From Diphasiastrum complanatum (lineage: Eukaryota; Streptophyta; Lycopodiopsida; Lycopodiales; Lycopodiaceae): DNA of 64,000 nt. The notes beneath the pieces are model-generated. The model worked only from the letters and a program-made list of their open reading frames with translations, searched no databases and had not been told where the DNA came from. Shown here one piece after another: positions 1-12,630 of the stretch (position 1 is the first letter of the stretch; the number at the start of each line of letters is the position of its first letter). Made by a program: the position numbers and the translations under genes. The stretch covers positions 34,735,143 through 34,799,142 of the forward strand of contig CM055096.1 of NCBI GenBank assembly GCA_029204225.1. Direction: 5' to 3'.

Positions 1-28
<28 letters not shown>
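1..28. repeat. (AG)14 microsatellite
   Basis: Uninterrupted AG dinucleotides at the window edge; the tract may extend further left. Confidence 0.98.
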
Positions 29-31
<3 letters not shown>

Positions 32-419
32 TAATAGATTGTGATAGTGGTTATAATAGGTTGATTTTTTATAGTGTTAGAATTGTTTAAGATAGTGTAT
101 GTGTGTGTGTGTTTAACATTTTGCATTGATGTAGAATTTAAGATTATAGATAAGTACATAGTTTATGGTAGTAATAGATTGTTAGATTTATATTTAAGAA
201 TAAAGTAATTTATGGACATGAAGTAATGCAATAAAATATATAATGAAAAGTAATTTAAGAATGAAAAGTACCTCATGCTTAGTTTGTTGTTTGATCCAAA
301 TGTTGAATGCAACTCAAAAAATTTGTTTTAAAAACAATTCACGAACATCGCTTTTCCAAGAACTTAACTCCAAGAACAGCCCAATAAAAATGCGTGCACT
401 GTTTTTTACGCAATTTTTT

Positions 420-871
420 TTTTACTTAATTTGGGACGTCGGAGTCCGACATCCAAACACGTCAGATAGACGTCGGACCTTTTTTTTTATCATTCTATTA
501 ATAGACGTCGGAATCTGACATCCAAGTATACGTCGGATGGGCGTCGGACATCCGTCGGACAAATTTTTGCATCATTCTGTATTTACAAATGTCGAAATCT
601 GACAATTATTTTGGACGTCGCAATACAATGTCCACGTCGGACCTTTTGCGATATCTTTGGTCGCATTGCGACGTCCATGAAGGATTGTCTGTTAATCATT
701 TAGAATTTTGGTTTCGAAATCCGACAGGTTGTGCGTGTCGGATTGCAAGGTGTTTTAAAGTCGTCGGATTCCAATGACCTTATAGCGACGTGTTTTTTCG
801 ACGTCCGCGACAAATTTAAAAAAAAATTAAGCTCGTGATTCACATCGCAAATCACGGCGGGTGTTGTAGTG
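420..871. mobile_element. CACTA (En/Spm) transposon terminus with subterminal repeats
   Basis: The end GTGTTGTAGTG (861-871) is the reverse complement of a CACTACAACAC terminus. About ten direct and inverted copies of GACGTCGGA-like motifs (437-810) form the subterminal repeats usual for this superfamily. The element ends exactly where homology to the Copia copy at 8453 resumes, so it lies inside that Copia with a probable 3-bp target duplication TCA (872-874). The other end and any transposase lie left of the window. Confidence 0.65.
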
Positions 872-1526
872 TCACTTGCCCTGAGAAAACGAATGAAATG
901 ATACTAGACTTCTATGTGCTTGGATTTGCCATAAAATCTGGGATTCAGTGACAGTGAAATACAGTTCAAGTTGTCACACATAATGGTGGTAGCATTGAAC
1001 TGAGTGTGATGTAAGCGCAACTGATTTCTGCTTTCTTGAATTCCACGAAATCAGTCCCCCTGCCAAATAGAAACAGAACTCGAAGGTAGATTTTTTGGAT
1101 TGTTTCTCCCCAATCTGAGTCAGAGTAGCTTTGCAGGATGAGTGGGTTGATAGCATTTCTATCACAACATAAAATGTAATTTAAACTTCTTTGAATATAT
1201 CGCATCACTCTCTTTAACGCTTTCCAATGAGAGATCCTAGGATTAGACATGAATTGACTTAACGTGCTAAAAATGTATGCTAAATCTGGTCTAGTACACA
1301 ACATTGCATACATTAAAGATCCTATTAGTGAATGATAAGGGTACTTCGCTATGTCGAGTACTTCACTATCAGAATCAACACAAGTAGGTTTAGTCAATAC
1401 TATATTTGGATCCATTGGAGTATCAACGGGTTTGCAATCAGACATATGAAATTTTTTTAAAATACCTTTTAGATATGCTTGTTGGCTAAGATAGATCTTC
1501 TTCTGAAGCCTATTTTTGTAGAGAAG
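872..1526 (-). mobile_element. Copia retrotransposon fragment, RT/RNase H end of pol
   Basis: On the - strand, residues match the Copia motif around SQQAYLKGILKKF, then CKPVDTPMD, YHSLIGSLMYAMLCTRPDLA and the SDSDWG and SWNSRKQKSVAL of RNase H. The frame shifts near the end. It is cut on the left by a CACTA end and on the right by a Gypsy LTR. The same family occurs at 8315-9736. Confidence 0.85.
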
Positions 1527-2261
1527 TGTTGGAGGGTTTGCGGATCCCAAGGCAACCCTAACCCTAGTTATTAAGTGAGAGGGATTTGACACCCTATGTG
1601 TGTAAGTCCAACCCAATGATCACATAGTTATTTGATTAATTAGAAAGTCAATAAAAGGACTTTAGGTCTTTTTGCAGGACTTTTAATGTTGTAGGGCCTA
1701 AATGTCAAGTTAGTGAATAAAGTTGGGTTTCCCTCCAATTTGGATGGTTCTCACTCTTTTTTAAATTTGAATAATTAGGGAGGCAGCAATGGACCAATAG
1801 GATTCAGAGGCCAGGGTCCTCCTCTCTGCTATAAGAAGGGACCAACTCGAGTTCCTACACATGTTCATTTCCTCATTTCAATAAAGCAGATTGGTTTTTC
1901 TCTTGTGAAATGGATTGATGAATGTCCTTGCTCTCTATTACTTTTCTTCCATCTCTCATGCTTTATTTGGATTTTGCTAATTGTTGGATCTGATTGTTAT
2001 TGGGATTGCATGTTATTATACTTTTTATGAGAGAGAAAGAGTAAGTTATATTTGTTGTGGTCTAGTGTTAGTGGATGTAGTGTTAATGCTTAGGGTTAAT
2101 GGATGTTAGAGTTAGATTTGAATCTTCCATTCATGCTGAAATCTAAATTATACTATCGCTCTCATGGGAACGAATCTATGCGTGACAAATAACGTCGTCT
2201 CTTTGATGCTAGATTGATTAGATCTTGGAATCAGGTTAGGCAAGGAAAGAAACCCACTACA
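1527..2261 (+). mobile_element. Gypsy 5' LTR (copy A)
   Basis: Starts TGTTGGAGGG and ends CTACA just before a tRNA-Asp-type primer site (TGGCGCCGTTGCCG, 2266-2279). It aligns along its length with 9737-10479 with small differences. A TATA-like stretch and an AATAAAGCAG motif lie near 1831-1890. Confidence 0.8.
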
Positions 2262-3060
2262 ATTTTGGCGCCGTTGCCGAGGAACTACGCCAAATTTTTC
2301 AATCTACAGCTTGTTTGTGGATGGTTAGCTTGCATTAGGCATCTTGTCGTTGCATGAATAGTGTTAGATCTACATTTAGGGTTAGTTTGGGAGTGATTTT
2401 GCTTGATTTGAGTGGATTTGCTTGTTTGAAATCTAATCTGATTGTAGAACAGGAAAATCTATTCAGATCACCAATCTTAAGATCCATTTGGATATTAGAT
2501 AGCAGGAAAAACAACAAAAATCGGTCAAATTTGTTAGATTTTGGTCAAAAGGAGTCAAAAATCGTCATCAGAGCTGATAACTTTTTGCCCTCTTTCAAGA
2601 AACCTTCGCCAAGTTGCAGACACCTTCGGTTTTGATCATAGAACCTTCAGTTTGAAGGGCGAAGAATCCTTCCCAGCAAATTTTCAGAAACATCAGAAAA
2701 ATCGTCAAAAAACACCAAAACCCTAAAAATACAGAAAAAGAACCTTTGCTCGATTCACTGTGCATAGGTGTGATTTAGATCTATCTATTGCCAGGTCGGC
2801 AAAGAATAATACCATAAATAAAAGGTTTTCTCAGAGGATTAGTTGTCATATTGCCATATTTTTGGCAAAAAAGTCTCTTTTTTGCAAAAATACCAGTATT
2901 ACTCTTGATTCTTCGCCAAAACCTTCGTCGAGTTTTCAGAATATTTTATTTATAGTAAAATACTATTTTTGAATTCGGCGAACATTCTTCCTGTCCAGAT
3001 CATAGAAAATCTTGATTTTTACCCTCGTCAAAATACATAAATTGTGTGTTTTTGTGTTTG
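2262..3060 (+). mobile_element. Gypsy copy A: primer site and 5' internal leader
   Basis: Noncoding leader homologous to 10480-11255 of copy B. It contains spaced CCTTCGCC-like motifs. Homology stops near 3060, where a Copia gag fragment on the other strand begins; gag and pol of this copy are missing. Confidence 0.7.
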
Positions 3061-3190
3061 GAAGAGAAAAAAACAAGGCCATAACGACATCATCATCTTG
3101 AATAGAACATCCTACAACTGATAACTGATCCAATAAAGACTTGAAGCTATTGATGTGAGAAGTGATGGCAGTAGAATTACATTGCCTGTA
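3050..3190 (-). mobile_element. Copia gag (UBN2-type) fragment
   Basis: The - strand translation reads INSFKSLLDQLSVVGCSIQD then a VVMALFFSLP core, matching the Copia gag pattern (HINKF..L..QL..G..I.D.D.....L.SLP). Only about 45 residues remain. It may be the gag side of the Copia at 872-1526, split by Gypsy copy A. Confidence 0.55.
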
Positions 3191-5860
3191 GTAGCTGCAC
3201 TTGTTGCTTTGTTTCATGCACGAACCTGTCCACTTGATCTTGGGCGGTTGTGAGGGCATTCTGCAGGGAATTGACATAATCCTCAAGGCGATCAGCCAGT
3301 TGTTGTGTCTTCTTCTTCATAGCCCTCAGGCACTGTGGCATCGAACTGCTTTGGTGATTTGACAGCTTGCTCGACCCGAATTGTGGTTGGTGCGGCTTCA
3401 ACTTGATGGTGTTGGTTAATCTGACAAGAGTATCATGGAACTGTTCAAATCCACTTCTAGGGGATTGGAGTTCAAAGGGCGCAAGGCTCTAGGGCATCAC
3501 AAAAACTTCTAAGACCCCAAGGGGGTCGGAATCATCGAACATGTCCATAAAATATTGGGTATTTGGAGAAACAGCACCTGTGTGTGGAGGTGAGGCGGCT
3601 TGGGCAGCTGTGATGGGAATGTTAGCCCCAATGGTCATAGACTGTCCTTGAGAGGAAGCAGAGGCGAGGGAAGCATCAGAGGCATGGGAAATAGGTAGTT
3701 CAGTGCGAATAGCAGCAGGGGGTGGAAGCGCAGCTGAAGATGTTTGCCTAGTACAACGTCGTGACGTGGTAGGCAGGTTAGGAATGACGATCTCGCGGAC
3801 GACTATGTGAGCTGGATGCCTGTTGAGATGACTCGACCAGTCTTCTTCATAGATAGAAAGCACGAAATCCATACGAAAACCATGGATTTTATTTTCAAGG
3901 TGGGAGACTGCTAGGAGTGACAAAATAGGGCCAGCAGCAAATTGCTGCTTGGTATTGCTCTTCATGGCTCGTTTGAGTTATCCAAAAATGGTCTTGAACC
4001 AGTTATATGATTCTAGAAGAGCCTTGGCTATCTTGGTGTGAGACTCAACTATCCTATGCAAAATCTGGGAAGTAATACGGTCTTTCCTGAGGTTGCCAAC
4101 CATCGGAAAATTGTAGTAGTAGCTTGAATGGCAGGATCAGTAATGGCCTCTAGAAGATAGCCATCATTAGTCTAGTGCAGATCATTGGTAATGTCAATAT
4201 AAGGTTTAATAGTCTGTTTGGCTTGCTTATGGTTTGGTGAGGCTTGGGTACCAAATGCTATCCCTATGGCAACAAGGGTGGCCTCAGTCACTCACACCTT
4301 GTGTGTGGCTCCCTGGAAAGTAATGTAAAATTTGGATTTCTCCTCCTTCCAAGTACTGAAGGCAAGAGTGATAAAATCCATGATGATTCTCCCCAAGAAG
4401 GCTCTCTCATGAATACCCATTGTAGTAAGCAGAGGCTCCACAAGGGTCATCCATTGAGTGACCATGCTTGTGCTAGGAAGGATCATGATATCCGTTGCAG
4501 ATGGGACATCACGATGAATAGTGTAACGCGGCGACTGAGATGTATCTGTGGAAGACATAATGGAAAAGATCAAAAACTGAAAGTAATAGGCGCGAGTGTA
4601 TGTCAGAAAACAATACAAAAAGTTTTGAAGGCTTTGGTCGCTGGAAAAATTGGCAAGAGCTTCGCTAGCATAAGTGAGGAATGAATCGAATTTAGCCAAC
4701 TTATAAGTGAATTTGGAGGGTCCATTACACTATATACTAGTTTGGCTGATCAGTTTTGAACAAAAATTTACAGGCTTGCTCAGTACTATGAAAATAGACT
4801 GTAAAAATCTTGGCAAAGGTTTTTGAGGCTCTAAACTTATCCAGCGAACGTTTCCCAGGTCTGGTGAAGGATGAACCTTCGTCCAAGAGGATCCTTTGCC
4901 CAAGTGTTGTCATAAATGCAACTTTCAGGATCTGAATCTATAGCCAACCTAATTTTGACATTTTAAGTCCATCTAGCATGTCGGCGGAATCAAAAATTGC
5001 AGAAGGAACTAGACAATGCCAGACTTAAATTGACGGTAGCACAATCCTACCAGGCTGAGCGGCTCCAGTACAAAATCGAATTATTACAAACCCAGCTGGA
5101 ATATCAAATCATAAAAGCATTTGTAGGTACTCTTACCACTGAAAAAGAATGTGTGACAATAAATTGAGCTAAATTCAAAAAGTACATGGCTGATACTATT
5201 GAGCTGATAAAGACTAAATTGTTGAACCCCTTACAGAAAGAAAACGAGCTCTTTTGACTGTTGTTTTCAGGGAAGCAGAGGAGGAAGGGTCTATGAGTTC
5301 AGATGATGATCAACCCGAGACCAGTGAGAGAGTAAAAAGCCACCAGAAAGACCTAGTGGAATGCATGAATCCCAGAGATCATCAACGAATTCGAAAATTG
5401 GAGGAGCAACTGAAGCAGTTTAAGACAACTAAACCAGTGATGAAGGATCGAGAAGCACAAATGCTGACAATGATATAAGAATTCGATTATGATAATGATG
5501 ATGATCATTTTGTTGATCCTTCTGTTCAGAGAAGTGAGTACTCCAGAGCGAAGGAAGCAGCAGCACCCAAGGATAAGAAGAGAAGAAGAGAGGTCAGGCC
5601 AAGGACTGAACCCAGCCAGGTATTGATGAAAGAAATTCTACATCTCAAAAGAAACTTATTTAGTTACATGTCTCAGTTTTGGAATGTTGAACAATTGTGG
5701 ATGATTGAATACGCATTTCTTCTGGGTCTAAAAGGTTATTGTAATAAGGATTGGTACCTATTCTGAAAAAGAGTACCTACCAATGCTGGCTGGGAAAACC
5801 TATTCATTGAAATCGTCATCAGAAAGACTTGATGAATCTGAGGGCGAGGACATGTGACGG
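3186..5860. other. Unclassified repeat-like region with coiled-coil and Ser/Pro-rich ORF remnants
   Basis: On the - strand, 3177-3401 is a coiled coil (AMKKKTQQLADRLEDYVNSL), 3489-3965 is Ser/Ala/Pro-rich ending DMFDDSDPLG, and 4292-4699 is unrecognised. On the + strand, about 4980-5860 holds another coiled-coil remnant (QKELDNARLKLTVAQ; RIRKLEEQLKQ) interrupted by stops, with an acidic stretch and a basic stretch (KDKKRRREVRPR). No RT, integrase or transposase motif was seen. Decayed mobile or viral-derived sequence is possible but unproven. Confidence 0.4.
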
Positions 5861-6799
5861 CTTTTTTAAGTCACGTGATAGTTTTTTAATTTTTATTCTT
5901 GTAAACTTTTAGTTTTATACAGCTAATTCTCTATAGTTTTATAGTATTTCAGTGTTTTAGAGTTTAAGTATGAAATCGATCCAGATCGGATTTTATATGC
6001 ATCAGATTCCCACTAGATCAGATTTTCACTATCGATCTAGGGTCGGAAAATAAATCGAACCCGATAATTACAATTATGACAATTACAATCGTGAGACTAT
6101 AAAGAGCCCATGTAATTTACAGATTTTGATAAGAATAGTTTGATGAGCAAATACTCTTGTGCCTATATTTTAGAGTGAACTATTGATGATTACTCTATGA
6201 ATGAATGAATATATGTTGTTGACTATTTTTCCAGAGTTTACTTAGTCTGTAAACTTTGTCTCATTCCAATTAATGATGAATGTTATATAAAGTTCGCATA
6301 ATACTTTGAGATTATTCGAGTCCAAATTGTGCTGAAGCATACATGTGATTAAATTACACTAGTATCATTATGAATTATGTAAAATTGTGAGAGGTAGAAT
6401 GAGAGGAGATGTTTGATTATCCAAGTCATTTGCAAGTATTGCTTAACTAATGAGTCATGGCTGCAGATTCCATATTGAGAAATCTCTAATTAATCAGGTT
6501 GTGTGTGAAGTTGATTCTTTAATCACTCGATCCATCATTGGTCATACATAGTTAATGTATGGGAGAGAATTAATACTAGAGAATTATCAGCAAATGGTGA
6601 AATTATTATTTGAAATATATAGGTTGTATTGGCCACCTATATCAAATATCTTTTGATAGCCAGTTTATTCATCTTTTACACATATTGGTAACTTTCATGA
6701 TTATAATTTTTTAAATCTCTCTATTTGGGGAATGAAATCTAAAATAGTACATTATATGAAATCTAATTCAGTGAGTCACGACATATAGTCATTGAAATC
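5861..6799. other. AT-rich noncoding sequence
   Basis: No ORF or repeat structure is recognised. A TATAAAGAG motif at about 6099 in an otherwise AT-rich leader-like stretch could be a remnant promoter of the preceding element. Confidence 0.3.
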
Positions 6800-8314
6800 T
6801 GATGGGGCAAGGGAGATGGAAGAACGCGAACAGAGAAGAGAGCAAGAACATTGTAGAACAGCTCTCCCATTACAATCAGCTGCTAAATGCAAAAATAGTC
6901 TAATAGAAAGCTTATGCAAAATATAATCATAGCTTTAAGTGTTCTAATTGCCTAACAAGATCTTAAAAATTAGTTCATACTAAAAAACAAGAGTACAGTT
7001 CACCGAAGAGATTAGAGATGGTTTGTGTGTGGTATTACTGAAAAATGGATTCAATGTGACGTTTAGTTCTCCAATAGACGGGAAGAGCAGTATGATATCG
7101 CGAGTTCCCATGGCATCAAACACAGCCATCGTCTGATCAGAAACTGAGGAGTCGTAGACGTCCGTGTTCTGATCAGAGTGAGTAAACAAGCGCGATCAAA
7201 CAACAATGAAGTGCATTCAATCACAACAAGCATTCATCTACATTATACATAGATAGAAAAGCGTATTGCTGCTATATTACACTGAAGCACAACAATGGCA
7301 GTTACAACCATAATGACGGTGTAACTGGGAGGCTCAAAATCATGCGTCTCATGGATGGAGCGTCTCATGTAATCTGTGCTGGGATGATCTATTTATAGAT
7401 TGCATCCATGTATTAACTACATTAAATGATTGCACCTAATTAGGTAAGTCATTGTACTTGGAAGTATATGACTTATGTGACAACTATACGTAGTATATAC
7501 TGTCAACCCGTAGGGAATGTTGATGTGGACAAGGACATCACAAATTCTCTCATTTCGCATTTTGCGTGAAGTGGTTTTCTCTCACTTCACAAATTTCGGA
7601 AAGTGGCTGGGAACGTTTCTCGTTCAAAATAGACGACCTTGATCATTTTCTCTCTCTTCGGGATTTTGCGAAAAAGCCAAAGGTGCTCTCAAAAAGGTGA
7701 AGGTGCCCTCAAAAAGGCAAAGCTGTCTTTAAAACAGTTTAACTCATGAAAATAGATGACCTTAGAGAAGTTTCTCTCTCTTCACATTTTTCAGAAAAAT
7801 GCGAAAAGGCCGAAGGTGTTAAAACCGTTAAACTTTTGAACTATTTCAAAACTGTTGAATTATGCTAGTTTTGTATTTCGAGAAAATGCGAAAAAGGCGA
7901 CACTGTGGCGAACATAGTTCATTTCTACAGACCGTCGCGACACTTAGAGTATTTTTGCAGACTGTCGCGAAAGTAATGTAAATCTGTAGACTTGTTGCAA
8001 ATGCAAGGTTGTGGAAGTCTTTGAAGATGGCCAATTCTTCAATGACTTCAAGTTATCAAACTTAACATCTGAATTTAAAATTATGATATGATTGTTACCC
8101 TTTGTTGGAGATCAGCCGGAAGCCTGTTGTAGACGTTCTTCAAATAAATTGGCTGTATGAGTTTGTGATTCCTGCAGGTATCAGATGAACAGACTTTGAA
8201 CCCAAAATAGGTTTCGCCTGACCCTAGATCAAAGATCAATAAACGTGCAAGAAGAATCATGAAATGGAAATTAGTCATTCACCAAGGAGACAATTGTGGG
8301 CTTAATTTTCAACA
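6800..8314 (-). mobile_element. Copia 3' LTR (second copy), approximate left boundary
   Basis: The inner edge is clear: on the - strand the end of pol is followed by a purine tract (AAGGAGGAC, 8323-8315) and TGTTGAAAAT (from 8314). On the - strand a TATAAATAG box lies near 7390. The outer edge at 6800 (TG, giving ..CA on the - strand) is a guess. It contains diverged short repeats at 7545-7960. Confidence 0.45.
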
Positions 8315-9736
8315 GTCCTCCTTAAGATCACGGTTGGTGTCTTGGTATATTTGTCAGGTTCAGCATGTTGAAGAACTTTTGATGCTTGATCCTGGGAAGC
8401 ACTTTGGTGAAGATGTTTGCGACTATTTCTATTGTGGAGCAATATTGAAGGATCACTTGCCCTGAAAAAACTTTCTCTCAAATGAAATGATACTGGATTT
8501 CTATGTGTCTGGATTTGCCATGAAATCTGGGATTCAGTGACAGTGAAATGCAGCTCAACTTATCACAACTGAATTGGTGCCTATATGCTTCGAATAAACA
8601 TTACAGTCAGCTGAGTTGTTTGCAAATCCCAATTGAATGAGATAAGAGTTGATTCTATCGAACCATGCTCTTGCAGCTTGTTTCAGACCGTAGATTGCTT
8701 TGTGCAGCTTGCACACTTTGTGTTCTTGGCCTTTGACTTCAAATCCTTCCAATTGAAAGGTATACAACTCCTCTTTAACGTTGCCATTGAGAAATGTTGT
8801 CTTGACATCCATTTGGTGCATTTCGAGGTCTTCTGCGACTGCTAACTCAATCATAGTCATGATTGACTGCATCTTGATGACAGAATTAAACATTTCTTAA
8901 TAATCCACTCCTTGGACTTGAGTGAATCCTTTAGCCACCAACCGCGCTTTCAATTTAGCAATGGAACCATCAGATTTGATCTTTTTCTTGAGGATCCACT
9001 TGTTGTCAATAACTCTCTTATGAGTGAGAAAGTTGAACAGTGTCCAGGTCTGGTTCGTCAAAAGTGAGTTGTACTCGCTTTCCATAGCTTCTTGTCACTT
9101 CACAACATCCTTGGAGTTAATTGCTTCAACTCGGCTCTTTGGTTCTTCTGATGAAGTCCAGAATGATTGAGATGTATACCTCTCAGGAACTGTCAGAGTC
9201 CATGAGGATCTACGGACGTTTGGTTGACCAAGATGCGATGATGCTTCTTCTTGAATTTCTCAAGATCTGTTCAAGCTAGCTTGGTCTGGTCTGATGACAG
9301 GTTCTGTCGGCTGCTCGGGTTCTATAGCTATAGCTGCAGGTTTTGTAGAAGGAACATCAACGTTGGAAGAATCCATGCTACATAAAATAGGATGAAATGA
9401 CATAGCATCGTTTATCGATGGTTGTTTGAAATCATAGTATGTATGTTCTTAAAATATTACAATCCTAGAGACGAATACTACATTGGTGGATGGATCATAA
9501 ACTTTATAAGCTTTATGTTCATGAGGGTAGCCAATGAAAATACATTTATTTGTCCTATGATCCAGCTTCTTCCTAAGCTGTTTAGGAATGTGAACAAAAC
9601 ATATACAACCAAAGATTTTTAAATGATTGACACTAGGCTTGTGCCCATGCCAAACTTCATGAGGAGTTGTTGTTGACGGCTTTGGTGCTGGATCTGTTTA
9701 GCACGTAACAGGCTGTGGCAGTAGCTTATGCCCAAA
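8315..9736 (-). mobile_element. Copia pol fragment (integrase end, RT, RNase H end)
   Basis: - strand reading order: integrase C-terminal region (LKIFGCICFVHIPKQLRKKL, about 9630), RT start (NSLLTNQTWTL, ILKKKIKSDGSIAKLKARLV), RT core (HQMDVKTTFLNGNVKEE; KAIYGLKQAARAWF), then a jump to the RNase H end (RHIEIQYHF; IFTKVLPRIKHQKFFNML). One in-frame stop lies at 8897-8899, and part of RT/RNase H is deleted. The integrase side is cut at 9736 by a Gypsy LTR. Confidence 0.88.
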
Positions 9737-10479
9737 TGTTGGAGGGTTTGCGGATCCCAAGGCAACTCTAACTCTAGCTAATAAGTGAGAGGGATTTGGC
9801 ACCTTGCATGTGTAAGTCCAACCCGATGATCACATAGTTATTTGATTAATTAGAAAGTTAATAAAAGGACTTTAGGCCTTTTTTGCGGGACTTGTAATGT
9901 TGCAGGGCCTAAATGTCAAGTTAGTGAATAAACTTGGGTTTCCCTCCAATCTGGATGGTTCCCACTCTTTTTTAAATTTGAATAGTTAGGGAGGCGGAAA
10001 TGGATCAATAGGATTCAGAGGCCAGGGTTCTCCTCTCTACTATAAAAAGAGACCAACTCGAGATTGCTACACATGGACTTCATTTCAATAAAGCAGATTG
10101 GTTCTCTTGTGAAATAGATTTGTGAATGTCCTTGCTCTCTATCACTTTTCCTCCATCTCTCATGCTTTTATTGTGTTTTGCTAATTGTTGAATCAGATTG
10201 TTATTGGGATTGCATGTTTTTCTACTTTTAATGAGAGAGAAAGGGAGAGAGAGAAAGAGTAAGCTATCTTCATTGTGGATCTAGTGTTAATGAATGTAGT
10301 GTTAATGCTTAGGGTTAATGGATGGTAGAGTTAGACGTGAATCTTCCATTCATGCTGAAATCTGAACTATGTTATCGCTCTCATGGGAACGAATCTACGC
10401 GTGACAACTAACTTCATCTCCTCGATGCTAGATTGATTGGATCTTGGATTGAGGATAGGCAAGAAAGAAACCCACTACA
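9737..10479 (+). mobile_element. Gypsy 5' LTR (copy B)
   Basis: Second copy of the LTR seen at 1527-2261, starting TGTTGGAGGG and ending CTACA. A primer site TGGCACCGTTGCCGGGGA follows at 10484-10501, one base from the tRNA-Asp match TGGCGCCGTTGCCGGGGA. It is inserted into Copia integrase sequence. Confidence 0.85.
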
Positions 10480-11700
10480 ATTTTGGCACCGTTGCCGGGG
10501 AGCTACGCCAATTTTTCAGTTTGCAGCATATTTGTTGGATGGTTAGTTTGCATTAGGCATCTTGTTGTGGCATGAATAGTGTTAAATCTGCATTTAGGGT
10601 TAGTTGGGAGCGATTTTGTCTGATTTGAGTGGATTTGCTTGTTTGAAATCTAATCTGATTGTAAAACATGGAAAGCTATTCAGATCACCAATCTTAAGAT
10701 CCATTTGGATCTGAGATATCATAAAAAACAAAAATCGGTCAAATCTACCAGATTTTGGTCAAAAGGAGGCAAAAATCGTCTGGAACTGATGATTTTTTGG
10801 CCTCTTTCAGAAAACGTTCGTTGAGTTTCATACACCTTCGATTTTGATCATAGAACCTTTAATTTGAAGGGCGAACAATCCTTCCTAGCAGAGTTCCAAA
10901 AACATAAAAAAAACCATAAAAAAACACCAAAACCCTAAAAATACAAAAAAAAAAATTCGTCCGATTCATTGTGCATAGGTGTGATTCAGATTTATCTACT
11001 GCCAGGTCGGCAAAGAATTATATCAGAAAAAAAAAGGTTTTCCAAAGGATCAGTTGTCATATTGTCATATTTTGCCAAAAAAGTTTCTTTTTTGCAAAAA
11101 TATCAGTATTACTCTTGATTATTCGCCAGAACCTTCGCCGAGTTTTCAGATTATTCCATTTGAAGTAATTTACTATTTTTGAGTTCGGCGAACATTCATC
11201 CTATCCAAATCATAGAAAATCTTTATTTTTACCCTCGCCAAACTACGGAAACTGTGTTTTTGTGTGCCAGAAACCTTCGTCAATTCTACCCTAGCTTTAT
11301 CTGAGTCAGATTATGAGTTTGAGAATTCGACGAAGGTTAATTCCATAGAATTTATCAAAAAAGCCTTGTTAGAGAGTTTTTTTTTTTCTTCAAAAATAGC
11401 ACTGCTGAACCTTCGCCAAGTGAACCTTTGCCTAGGGAACCTTTGTCAGTTTTATTTTTAGGTTTTGATTTTCTAGATCAAGTGCCTGTCAAATTTTGGG
11501 TCAAATCTGATACAGTCTGATGTTGATTCTGAGAATTTTTTGATTTTTGAGAAGTATCGATTGATTGATTTTCAAAATCTTTTTCACGATATAGAAAAAT
11601 ATAATTCTTGTCAAGTGGAAGAGATCTAGCAGATATGATCTGAGATAGTTTTGATTGGAAATCTAGATCCAATCTCATTGTCTGCTTGATTTAATTTGTA
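10480..11700 (+). mobile_element. Gypsy copy B: primer site and untranslated leader
   Basis: A 1.2-kb noncoding leader between the primer site and gag. The first part matches copy A. It holds several CCTTCGCC and CCTTCGTC motifs spaced irregularly. Confidence 0.7.
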
Positions 11701-12630
11701 AAGTTGGCTGCTCCTCAGGAAGTCAATCCAATCATTGTTAGAAGAGCACCCCGTTTTGATCTACCCGAATACAATGGATCCAGTTAGATTTCTTCAGATC
11801 TATTATGAATCTTGTGAAGTCTATGGCAAAGTTTTTTCCCAGGATAAACTTAAGCTCTTTCCTATGGCCTTAACAGGCGCAACACAAGATTGGTATTATA
11901 ATCAAGATGAAACTGAGCATACAGATTGGGAGACTGTTAAATGAGCCCTTATCACACGGTTCAAACCTCGAAAGTTTATGGACAACCCTTTTTTACTTTT
12001 AAATGAAATTAAAATGGGAAAGCGAAAAATGGTTCGAGATTACATTGAACAGGTAAAACGCCTCAGATCTGAGTGCAAACCTGAGATAATTAACGAAAAT
12101 GCCATGATATGTGGTTTTTGTAAGGTTTACCTAAAAGGATCAGACGTGAGCTGAAACGCCATAATGAGTACACACTTTTGCAAAATGTTATGGATGATGC
12201 AATTCAGGAGGAGGATGAAGATTCAAGCGATGAGCCGAATATCAGTATGTTCTCTTATACAACAAGGCAGACCACTACGACATCCACCACTATTGCATCA
12301 ACGAATGTCAACGCAACTGCAGAAATGATGCTTAATGAGTTCAAGAAACTCGGGAAGAACCAACAAAAACAGATGGAAAAGTTGCAGTTGCAATTTGATG
12401 AGAAGGTCAAAGCATTGGAAGATTTCCATGGACAAGCGAACAAGGAACTTGAGAAGTTTGCAAAGACTTTTCCTACCATGAAAAATGTGTCGTGTTCTAT
12501 TTGTACAGGAAATCACGTAGTGAATGAGTGTCCTCAATTAAAAAAACGAATGGAAATCAGTGTATGCCATTTGTGTAATTTTCCTGATCATGAGACTGCT
12601 TTTTGCAACTTCAATCCTCGGATAATTTAG
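11700..12630 (+). pseudogene. Gypsy copy B gag, broken
   Basis: The gag core is seen in VRFLQIYYESCEVYGKVFSQ, KLKLFPMALTGATQDWYYNQ and RFKPRKF. A coiled coil follows (12330-12460), then two Cys-rich knuckles (CSICTGNHVVNEC and CHLCNFPDHETAFC). There are stops at 11942 and 12628 and a frameshift near 12120-12170. Product: structural protein that packages the element RNA; inactive here. Confidence 0.8.

Noticed and set aside
1527-10479. The two Gypsy LTRs as the pair of one 9-kb element
   Set aside because: Each is followed by its own primer site and leader, and each interrupts a different point of a Copia copy.
12255-12537. - strand frames rich in Cys, Phe and Val
   Set aside because: Complement of the Gypsy gag coiled-coil and knuckle region.
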